Origin: Bacillota bacterium
Lineage (GTDB): Bacteria; Bacillota_A; Clostridia; Clostridiales; Clostridiaceae
Assembly: GCA_021837545.1 (NCBI GenBank)
Contig: JAKBFR010000157.1
Coordinates: 1-5,177 of the forward strand
Direction of reading: 5' to 3'
Length of the DNA: 5,177 bases
The notes beneath the pieces were generated by a model. It was not told the origin of the DNA and searched no databases. It saw only the letters and a list, made by a program, of their open reading frames with translations. Positions 1 through 4,106 of this stretch are shown here, in pieces. Made by a program: the position numbers and the translations under genes. Each line of letters opens with the position of its first letter. The first letter of the stretch is position 1.

Positions 1-120
1 TGAATCATAAGTCATGTTTTCTTTTCTGCTGATATCGGTTTTATATTTTCGTGTCTTACTAATTTCATAATTTGAAGGTTTGATGAATGCAAGCTGATTA
101 TTTTCCTCAAGATACACGTA
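1..120 (-). pseudogene. IS1182-family transposase, internal fragment
   Basis: The reverse strand is open for 40 codons with no stop. It reads as the middle of an IS1182-type (DUF772/DDE) transposase: the stretch around FIKPSNYE, then KTRKYKTDI, then RKENMTYD, matches the conserved linker that follows the catalytic core in this family as I remember it. There is no start codon. The 5' side is replaced by the IS3 element beginning at about 122, and the 3' side runs off the left edge, so whether the rest survives outside cannot be seen. The full protein is normally around 450-550 residues, so this is a small piece. It is probably inactive because its upstream part has been separated by the IS3 element. 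The family call rests on motif recognition by eye and is fairly firm; the exact IS name cannot be given. Confidence 0.75.
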
Positions 121-121
121 G

Positions 122-162
122 TGGATAGGTTATAATAAATTGTACATAAAACATTCGGTCAT
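122..162 (+). repeat. IS3 left terminal inverted repeat (IRL)
   Basis: This is the left end of the IS, starting TGGATAGG. The inner block ATTCGGTCAT (153-162) is a perfect inverted copy of 1301-1310, and TTGTACA at 140-146 matches TTGTGCA at the other end with one change. It contains TATAAT at 131-136, which can act as the -10 of a promoter formed when the ends are joined. The central portion is poorly conserved between the two ends. Confidence 0.8.
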
Positions 163-170
163 GATATAAT
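140..170 (+). promoter_or_regulatory. Resident transposase promoter (extended -10)
   Basis: An extended -10 box TGATATAAT lies at 162-170 (TG, one base, then consensus TATAAT). A weak -35 candidate TTGTAC lies at 140-145 with a long 19-bp spacer, so the extended -10 would have to do most of the work. The start of orfA is 30 bp downstream at 201, preceded by AAAGGA at 187-192. The promoter partly overlaps the left inverted repeat, so transposase binding to that end could reduce transcription. That last point is inference from known IS3 behaviour. Confidence 0.55.
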
Positions 171-200
171 AAATAAAAGTGAAAAGAAAGGATTGAAATC

Positions 201-482
201 ATGGCAGGAAAAACAAAGAATTATAGAGAAGAGTTTAAAAAGCAGATTGTAGCTCTTAAGCAAAATGGTAAATCTACAGCAGATATATCAAAGGAGTATG
301 AAATAGCTAAATCTACAATAATTAAATGGGTAAATGATTATAGCAAGTCTGGGTCTTTCAAGGCTGAAGATAATCGTACTGAGGAAGAGAATGAATTAAT
401 ACGTCTCCGTAAGGAAAATAAGCAATTAATGATGGAAAATGATATTTTAAAGCAAGCAGCGCTGATAATGGCACGAAAATAG
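201..482 (+). CDS. IS3-family transposase OrfA (DNA-binding subunit)
   Basis: OrfA supplies the sequence-specific DNA binding half of the IS3 transposase, recognising the terminal repeats, and alone often acts as a repressor. The 93-residue product has a helix-turn-helix region at about residues 7-47 (YREEFKKQIVALK then ADISKEYEIAKSTIIKWV). A C-terminal coiled coil at about 62-89 has heptad leucines at L69, L76 and L83, the leucine-zipper dimerisation region of this family. Length is typical. The start is chosen from AAAGGA eight bases upstream and the lack of an alternative. The frame ends at a TAG at 480-482, but a -1 slippery heptamer at codons 83-84 lets a fraction of ribosomes continue into orfB as the fused OrfAB transposase. 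Confidence 0.92.
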   Translation: MAGKTKNYREEFKKQIVALKQNGKSTADISKEYEIAKSTIIKWVNDYSKSGSFKAEDNRTEEENELIRLRKENKQLMMENDILKQAALIMARK

Positions 483-522
483 AATTAATTCTATCAAATA
501 AAGAAAAGTACAGTATCAGCGC
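446..522 (+). promoter_or_regulatory. Programmed -1 ribosomal frameshift signal
   Basis: The heptamer TTTAAAG at 446-452 lies in the orfA frame as T-TTA-AAG, the canonical X-XXY-YYZ form, so both tRNAs can re-pair after slipping back one base. Six bases downstream, GCGCTGATA (459-467) is perfectly complementary to TATCAGCGC (514-522), giving a 9-bp GC-capped stem with a 46-nt loop. Inside that loop ATAGAATTAATTCTAT (479-494) is a perfect 16-bp palindrome that can form a second hairpin and contains the orfA stop. The -1 frame has a TGA at 440-442, so the open overlap runs 443-482 and the heptamer sits just inside its start. This geometry matches known IS3-family frameshift cassettes. Function is inferred. 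Confidence 0.85.
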
Positions 523-523
523 A

Positions 524-1312
524 ATGTGCAGAATACTCAATATTCCAAGAAGTTTAGTATATTATAAGAAAAAAGCCAGGGTATACAATACTGAACTTGA
601 AAATGCAGTTATATCAATATTTAGAGATAGTAAGAACAACTATGGTTCAAGAAAGATAAAAATAGAATTAAAAAAGCAAAATATAATTGCATCCAGAAGA
701 AAGATAAGAGAAATTATGGATAAGTACAGATTAGTTTCTAATTACACTGTAAAACAATATAAGGTGCATAAAGCTAGCTGTAATGAGGAGAAAGTAGAAA
801 ATATAGTAAATAGGGAATTTGATAATAGAAGTGATTTAGAAATAGTAGTAAGTGATCTTACATATGTTAATGTAGCTGGTAAATGGCATTACATATGTCT
901 ATTAATTAACCTCTTTAATAGAGAAATAGTAGGTTATTCAGCAGGTGCTAAAAAAGACGCTGAATTGGTTTATGAAGCATTTATGAGCACGAATATAAAT
1001 TTAGCTAAAGTGAAAATATTCCACACTGACAGAGGTAATGAGTTTAAAAATAAGATAATAGATGAAGTTTTAGAAGCTTTTAAGATAAAGCGTTCCTTAA
1101 GCAAAAAAGGATGTCCTTATGATAATGCAGTTGCTGAAGCTGGATATAAAATTATAAAAACAGAGTTTGCATTCAATAGAAACTTCAAAAACCTGGAAGA
1201 GTTAAAAAAAGAACTGCGAAGTTATGTATTATGGTATAACAATAAACGTATTCACAGTGCACTTAACTATATGACTCCAGTAGAATATCGCCTAACAAAA
1301 ATGACCGAATAA
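524..1312 (+). CDS. IS3-family transposase OrfB (DDE catalytic domain)
   Basis: OrfB carries the rve/integrase-core catalytic domain and is normally made as the C-terminal part of the OrfAB fusion. The triad is intact counting from the ATG at 524: D111 (SDLTYV), D169 (HTDRG) and E205 (DNAVAE), with 35 residues between the second and third as expected for a D-D-35-E enzyme. An N-terminal HTH_21-like region precedes it (NNYGSRKI, residues 39-45), and the usual C-terminal signature YNNKRIHSALNYMTPVEY follows. The open frame actually extends back to 443 and the upstream codons look native (KIELILSNKEKYSIS), supporting production by -1 frameshifting. ATG 524 has no good ribosome binding site and lies just after the stem of the frameshift structure. 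The stop at 1310-1312 lies inside the right inverted repeat. Confidence 0.93.
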   Translation: MCRILNIPRSLVYYKKKARVYNTELENAVISIFRDSKNNYGSRKIKIELKKQNIIASRRKIREIMDKYRLVSNYTVKQYKVHKASCNEEKVENIVNREFDNRSDLEIVVSDLTYVNVAGKWHYICLLINLFNREIVGYSAGAKKDAELVYEAFMSTNINLAKVKIFHTDRGNEFKNKIIDEVLEAFKIKRSLSKKGCPYDNAVAEAGYKIIKTEFAFNRNFKNLEELKKELRSYVLWYNNKRIHSALNYMTPVEYRLTKMTE

Positions 1313-1341
1313 AAATTGCACAAAAAAGTGTTGACAATCCA
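1301..1341 (-). repeat. IS3 right terminal inverted repeat (IRR)
   Basis: This is the inverted partner of 122-162. The block ATGACCGAAT (1301-1310) encodes the last residues of OrfB (M-T-E), so coding sequence and transposase binding site overlap. It also carries TTGACA at 1331-1336 pointing outward, which can serve as a -35 box for sequence placed next to the right end. The terminal bases read CAATCCA (1335-1341), the complement of TGGATTG. Confidence 0.8.
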
Positions 1342-1360
1342 ATAACGTAATTCCTGTAAT
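1331..1360 (+). promoter_or_regulatory. Possible hybrid outward promoter at the IS right end
   Basis: The IS end supplies a perfect TTGACA at 1331-1336. The flanking DNA supplies TGTAAT at 1355-1360 (five of six consensus bases) after an 18-bp spacer. If used, transcription would run rightward, antisense to the truncated transporter and then to the BacA-like gene. The boxes are seen directly; activity is inferred, and the spacing and imperfect -10 are acceptable rather than ideal. Confidence 0.4.
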
Positions 1361-1604
1361 TCCAGCAGCTACAAACAATAACTCCTCTTTAAATTTATGA
1401 AATTTTTTGAATTTGGGATATATTAACACCAAAGTAAAATAAGCAATTATAAATCTATAAAATAATATTTCCATGGGTTGAAGATTCTGTAGGAGTATTT
1501 TAGTAGAAATATAAGTAGTTCCCCAAATAATCATTGTTAATAACGTCATAAAATTACCAATTAGAGATTTATTTTTCATTCAATTTATCCTCATTTCAAT
1601 TATA

Positions 1605-2246
1605 TTAATATACAATATCTTTTCTCTTAAAAAGAGTCCATACAATGTTAGCGGTATATGTTTTAGAAATAAATTTAATATCTTTATCAGAATAAAGTTC
1701 AAAAGAAGTTTTATTAGTTATAGCTAAATCTACATCATTATTTATAAGTGATATAACAGCTTCTGTAGTAGAATTTGTTTTTACCCTTTCAATTTGACCA
1801 TCATGTAATTCACCATTAGATAAATACTCAATTATATTTTCTACAGCAGGACAACAAGCAACCTTTGTTTTTCTATTTCTTATAGATCTATAATTATTCT
1901 TACATACTAGTCCATATTCAGGTGTTGGAAAAATAAAATTTAAATTATTTGTAAAGTTATTATTCCAAAAAAAATCTGTTATCCTTTCGTATGCTGTTGG
2001 AATTAAGGCATATCTGATTAAGCCTTCATTTAACGATTCATATACATTTCCAAAACTGTTCATTAGATGGTTTTCAAATTGAACTTTATTATTATAATTT
2101 GCGATATTCGAAATCAAATATTTTAAGGCTTGCTCGCTACTAGTTCCATTAGGCCCTAAAGTACCAATTTTTATACTATCATTATTTGATATTTCTTTAA
2201 AAAAGCAATCATATTGTTCAAAAAAAGGATTTAATAAATTCTTCAT
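1605..2246 (-). CDS. BacA-like prephenate decarboxylase / prephenate dehydratase-fold protein
   Basis: The 213-residue protein is about the length of Bacillus BacA, which converts prephenate to a dihydro-hydroxyphenylpyruvate on the bacilysin/anticapsin route. Shared features recalled from BacA and PheA are an N-terminal GTLGPNGTSSEQA (residues 28-40; compare LGPEGTSSE), a central NSTTEAV (158-164) and DLAITN (173-178), then a short W-x-LF ending (TANIVWTLFKRKD). There is no ACT regulatory domain. At the place where true prephenate dehydratases carry the catalytic TRF motif this protein reads TYTANI, so ordinary dehydratase activity for phenylalanine synthesis is unlikely and a decarboxylase-type or different reaction is more probable. 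The start has AGGAGA seven bases upstream. It follows the araC gene by 80 bp and is followed 25 bp later by the exporter remnant. A weak TATAAT (2279-2284, minus strand) in the upstream gap might give it its own promoter. The substrate is inferred. Confidence 0.7.
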   Translation of the reverse strand: MKNLLNPFFEQYDCFFKEISNNDSIKIGTLGPNGTSSEQALKYLISNIANYNNKVQFENHLMNSFGNVYESLNEGLIRYALIPTAYERITDFFWNNNFTNNLNFIFPTPEYGLVCKNNYRSIRNRKTKVACCPAVENIIEYLSNGELHDGQIERVKTNSTTEAVISLINNDVDLAITNKTSFELYSDKDIKFISKTYTANIVWTLFKRKDIVY

Positions 2247-2326
2247 AAATTTGTCTCCTAACTATATTAAATATAAAAATTATATAGACATAGCCTTGTA
2301 TGCATGTGTTTTTTATGATATTAATC

Positions 2327-3190
2327 CTATTTCTCTAAGTCTTGTTGAATTTTTTCGTATTTTATCTTTTCATTTCTATCTATAAATATATTAATGTATT
2401 GTTTTGGTGTAAGTCCAATTATTTTTTTAAAAAAATTTCCAAAATGGCTTTGATCTGTAAATCCTGTTTTCATTGCTACTTCCATTGGAGAAATCCCTTG
2501 TTCTAAAAATTTTTTTGCTTTATCAATGCGTACAGCTTCAAGATAACTGTATGGTGATATCCCCTTTTGTTTAGTAAAAGATCTTAATAAATGATATTTG
2601 CTTATTCCAGTTAAGGCACTTAACTCATCTAATGTAATACTCTTCATGTAATTGTTTTTCAAAAAATCACATATAATTTTGATCTCTGTATTAGGCTCTT
2701 CTAAAGTAGTTGATGAACTAATGTCAGAATACTCAGTTATTAATTGTTCTATTATAAAGAAAAAAAGCTCTTCTTTTTTAAAATCTTTTTCTTCTTGCAT
2801 TATCATACAATGCAGTTCACGTAATGAAGATACCAGATCGCTGCGAAACAACACACTTTCTATAAAGTATGGAGTGTATTCCCTATTTGTTATTTCAAGT
2901 GCAATATTTTTCATTATATCTGCCTGAATATTGATACAACGGTAATCTAATGTTCCATTATCAATTTGTTCACAGGCATGACTATCATGAGGATTAAATA
3001 ATATTAAATCACCAGATTCAATATTATATGACTTGTTTTTACATGATAGATACCGTTTGCCACTTTCGATAAAACCAACTACATAATAGTCATGAAAATG
3101 ATTTGGAAATTTTTGTGAAACGCCTTTGAAACTATACGCTTCTACGCTTAAATCTGTATCAAAATAAACACTTCGAATTTCTTTTTGCAT
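2327..3190 (-). CDS. AraC-family transcriptional regulator with cupin sensor domain
   Basis: The 287-residue cytoplasmic regulator has an N-terminal AraC-type cupin at about residues 20-85 (NHFHDYYVVGFIESG, then IESGDLILFNPHDSHACE), expected to bind a small ligand. Its C-terminal AraC DNA-binding domain is at about 170-268. The two helix-turn-helix units are visible: ITLDELSALTGISKYHLLRSF and, after ISPMEVAMKTGF, the signature DQSHFGNFFKKIIGLTPKQY. Length is usual for the class. The ATG has GGAGG six bases upstream. It is the first gene of the minus-strand cluster, before the BacA-like enzyme and the exporter remnant. Regulators of this architecture often sit beside amino-acid or metabolite exporters, so sensing the enzyme's product or an aromatic amino acid is a reasonable guess. 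Candidate operators lie upstream at 3308-3333 and 3469-3492. Confidence 0.9.
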   Translation of the reverse strand: MQKEIRSVYFDTDLSVEAYSFKGVSQKFPNHFHDYYVVGFIESGKRYLSCKNKSYNIESGDLILFNPHDSHACEQIDNGTLDYRCINIQADIMKNIALEITNREYTPYFIESVLFRSDLVSSLRELHCMIMQEEKDFKKEELFFFIIEQLITEYSDISSSTTLEEPNTEIKIICDFLKNNYMKSITLDELSALTGISKYHLLRSFTKQKGISPYSYLEAVRIDKAKKFLEQGISPMEVAMKTGFTDQSHFGNFFKKIIGLTPKQYINIFIDRNEKIKYEKIQQDLEK

Positions 3191-3307
3191 ACAAAACCTC
3201 CCTCATTTGTATTTATTTTAAATAATAATATAAATAATAACATAAATAAATTAATATTTCTTGTATGATATTGCTAAATACTGAACGCTTGATTTGCTTT
3301 CTATGCC

Positions 3308-3333
3308 TACAATGCTTACAATTTTACATTGTA
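3308..3333. promoter_or_regulatory. Phased TACAAT half-sites, candidate AraC operator
   Basis: TACAAT occurs at 3308-3313 and again at 3318-3323, and its inverse ATTGTA at 3328-3333, each step exactly 10 bp or one helical turn. The outer units also make a 7-bp perfect inverted repeat (TACAATG with CATTGTA). AraC-type proteins bind phased half-sites, and this lies about 120-145 bp upstream of the araC start. The pattern is real; the assignment is a guess in very AT-rich DNA. Confidence 0.35.
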
Positions 3334-3468
3334 TTTTGGGGATTCTTTATTTGAATCATTCTAGATCATTTATTATATAATTAAATCAAATTTTACGGTG
3401 GCTTTTAGGTTAAGATTCTAGTAAAAAAGCTTTAGGAATATTTAGCAAAATTAATACCAGTGTCACAA

Positions 3469-3492
3469 TTTAATAGTATTGATACTAATAAA
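3469..3492. promoter_or_regulatory. 24-bp near-perfect palindrome, candidate operator
   Basis: The core TAGTAT-TG-ATACTA (3474-3487) is a perfect dyad. The outer arms continue it so that 10 of 11 positions pair on each side of a TG centre. It is followed by no T-run, so it is not a terminator. It sits roughly midway between araC and the small peptide gene and could be bound by a dimeric regulator. No protein can be assigned. Confidence 0.4.
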
Positions 3493-3535
3493 CTTATCAC
3501 TTAATATCAAGTTGTAATATAGTACCAAAACTTAG

Positions 3536-3628
3536 TGTCCGTAAATTATATGATTTCAAGGACACATAAAAATATAAGATATTATGTATAAAAATCTAAA
3601 TGCTTGTCCATAATATAAATGACTTGAA
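3536..3628 (+). repeat. Imperfect direct repeat upstream of the small peptide gene
   Basis: Two 24-base blocks beginning TGTCC, at 3536-3559 and 3605-3628, agree at 18 of 24 positions without gaps and are 69 bp apart. The first is also flanked by GTGTCC/GGACAC as a 6-bp inverted pair. The second ends 24 bp before the peptide start. They could be binding sites for a regulator of the peptide gene, but low complexity makes chance similarity possible. Confidence 0.3.
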
Positions 3629-3652
3629 AATATTTTAAAGGAGAATTCTAAA

Positions 3653-3742
3653 ATGAAAAAGATTGTTGTTAAAACTTCAACTAAAAAGTCGGGCAAGAAA
3701 AACACTGATAAATATTTAAGTTGCGTTGGTAAAAATTTTTAA
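3653..3742 (+). CDS. Small lysine-rich peptide with one cysteine, function unknown
   Basis: A 29-codon frame starts at an ATG preceded by a strong AAAGGAG (3637-3643, nine bases away) and is followed about 75 bp later by a clear rho-independent terminator. It therefore looks like a genuine single-gene transcript. The peptide begins MKKIVVKTST, continues with KKSGKKNTDK and ends YLSCVGKNF. It has nine lysines against one acidic residue, a single cysteine at position 24, and an aromatic C-terminal residue. There is no hydrophobic signal or membrane segment. I do not recognise it. It could be a secreted or modified peptide precursor, a signalling peptide or a short regulatory leader product. It lacks the C-terminal tail of AgrD-type precursors, and no modification enzyme, protease or dedicated exporter is visible beside it. 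That it is expressed is inferred from the signals only. Confidence 0.5.
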   Translation: MKKIVVKTSTKKSGKKNTDKYLSCVGKNF

Positions 3743-3814
3743 CTTTTTGTTGCATTAGTTTTTAATTTATCATTTATAAAAGGTACTCTTTTAATAATAT
3801 ATTACACTTATATA

Positions 3815-3839
3815 AATCTCCTGTAATGGGAGGTTTTTT
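3815..3839 (+). terminator. Rho-independent terminator after the small peptide gene
   Basis: AATCTCC (3815-3821) pairs with GGAGGTT (3829-3835) in a 7-bp stem with one G-U pair and a 7-nt loop. The T-run starts inside the arm at 3834 and continues to 3839, with more T after one A. It is oriented to end transcription coming from the 29-codon gene. Confidence 0.75.
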
Positions 3840-3947
3840 ATTTTTAAGGTCATCTCTATAAAAAAATCTTTGGCTTTTTGTTTTAAACATATGAAATATA
3901 AAATATTAGAGTCTATAAATCATGTGATTTCATATACAATGAATTTG

Positions 3948-3975
3948 GTTCGTTTAGAGTATACTTCAAACAATA
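3948..3975. promoter_or_regulatory. Candidate res subsite I (resolvase crossover site)
   Basis: A 28-bp dyad is built from GTTCGTTTAGAG (3948-3959), a TATA centre (3960-3963) and CTTCAAACAATA (3964-3975). The inner 10-bp arms match at 8 of 10 positions. Length and AT centre fit site I of Tn3-type res sites, where the serine recombinase cuts. The first half-site matches the inverse of CCTCAAACGAAC at 4047-4058 in 10 of 12 bases, linking this site to the second one next to the resolvase promoter. Role inferred from this similarity and from location. Confidence 0.6.
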
Positions 3976-4028
3976 ACAAACCAACACCTCATAAATGGCT
4001 TAAAATCATGATAAAAATACTTGAAATC

Positions 4029-4058
4029 GTTCGTAAAATAAATTGACCTCAAACGAAC
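4029..4058. promoter_or_regulatory. Candidate res accessory subsite / resolvase operator
   Basis: GTTCGT (4029-4034) and ACGAAC (4053-4058) form a perfect 6-bp inverted pair. The right half CCTCAAACGAAC resembles the half-sites of the dyad at 3948-3975. The two dyad centres are about 82 bp apart. The right half overlaps the -35 box of the resolvase promoter, so binding would be expected to repress the gene, as in other res systems. A third subsite, if present, is not clear by eye. Confidence 0.55.
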
Positions 4059-4071
4059 TAAATAGTATAAT
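4043..4071 (+). promoter_or_regulatory. Resolvase promoter
   Basis: TTGACC at 4043-4048 and a perfect TATAAT at 4066-4071 are separated by 17 bp, close to the vegetative sigma consensus. The resolvase ATG follows 35 bp later with GAGGTGG at 4093-4099 as the ribosome binding site. The -35 overlaps the inverted-repeat operator at 4029-4058. Confidence 0.8.
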
Positions 4072-4106
4072 TAGTATATGTAATAAATTAATGAGGTGGT
4101 TACAAT

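Larger units (their letters stand above)
122..1341 (+). mobile_element. IS3-family (IS150-group) insertion sequence, apparently complete
   Basis: The element is about 1,220 bp and carries orfA, a -1 frameshift region and orfB, the standard IS3 plan. Its ends were placed by aligning the two termini without gaps. Both begin TGGAT and 41 bases later both end ATTCGGTCAT, with 25 of 41 bases identical, giving termini of the form TG...CA. A second support for these ends is that joining them with a 3-bp spacer places TTGACA (right end) exactly 17 bp from TATAAT (left end), as expected for the junction promoter of the circular IS3 intermediate. The flanking trinucleotides (TAG left, ATA right) do not match, and the flanks belong to unrelated genes. 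The copy therefore probably sits at a rearrangement or deletion boundary. All coding parts look intact, so it may still be active. Confidence 0.9.
1292..1579 (-). pseudogene. EamA/DMT-family exporter, truncated by the IS3 element
   Basis: The reading frame begins with a good site (GAGGA at 1588-1592, eight bases before the ATG) only 25 bp after the stop of the BacA-like gene, so the two were almost certainly co-transcribed. The first 79 codons are a recognisable EamA (drug/metabolite transporter) N-terminus. A first helix at about residues 7-27 contains the family-typical IIWGTTYISTK segment, a second spans about 36-55 (YRFIIAYFTLVLIY), and the start of a third (FVAAGITGITLL) precedes the break. 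At 1342/1341 the frame runs into the IS3 end within a Leu codon and adds 15 more non-native residues before a TAG at 1292-1294. A complete member is about 300 residues with ten helices, so roughly three quarters is missing and it cannot function as a transporter. The native substrate is unknown; export of the neighbouring enzyme's product is plausible. Confidence 0.85.
3191..3652. other. Intergenic regulatory region between araC and the small peptide gene
   Basis: These 462 bases lie between two divergently oriented genes and contain no convincing coding sequence in any frame; short open stretches are broken by stops and lack ribosome binding sites. Part of it next to araC (3205-3255) is almost pure A/T. 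Supported structures are three TACAAT/ATTGTA units at 10-bp steps (3308-3333), a 24-bp near-palindrome (3469-3492), GTGTCC paired with GGACAC (3535-3540 and 3560-3565), and a partial direct repeat of the 3536-3559 block at 3605-3628. I could not place a confident promoter for either gene: no TTGACA/TATAAT pair with normal spacing stands out in either direction. Confidence 0.6.

Noticed and set aside
474..482. A-AAA-T just before the orfA stop as the slippery site
   Set aside because: It could allow single-tRNA slippage, but TTTAAAG at 446-452 is a full heptamer in the right phase with a correctly spaced stem, so it is the better candidate.
358..540. 60-codon open frame on the minus strand
   Set aside because: It lies antisense to the orfA/orfB overlap, has no ribosome binding site or recognisable motif, and is explained as a shadow of the transposase genes.
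119..1344. A target-site duplication flanking the IS3 element
   Set aside because: TAG on the left and ATA on the right do not match. A GTA occurs near both ends but at different distances, so it is not a duplication.
2652..2927. 91-codon open frame on the plus strand
   Set aside because: It is antisense to the araC gene, serine- and isoleucine-rich as expected for a shadow frame, and has no supporting ribosome binding site.
3411..3515. Broken open stretch resembling a decayed gene (for example LIPVSQFNSIDTNKLIT)
   Set aside because: It contains in-frame stops, has no start or ribosome binding site, and matches no family I recognise.
3653..3742. Small peptide as an AgrD-type autoinducer precursor
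   Set aside because: It has no amphipathic leader, no charged C-terminal tail after the cysteine block, and no adjacent AgrB-like gene.
3889..3935. 9-bp perfect inverted repeat ATATGAAAT / ATTTCATAT as a functional site
   Set aside because: The arms are low-complexity AT and the 29-nt loop is long. Chance is likely in this composition, and no gene-proximal role is evident.
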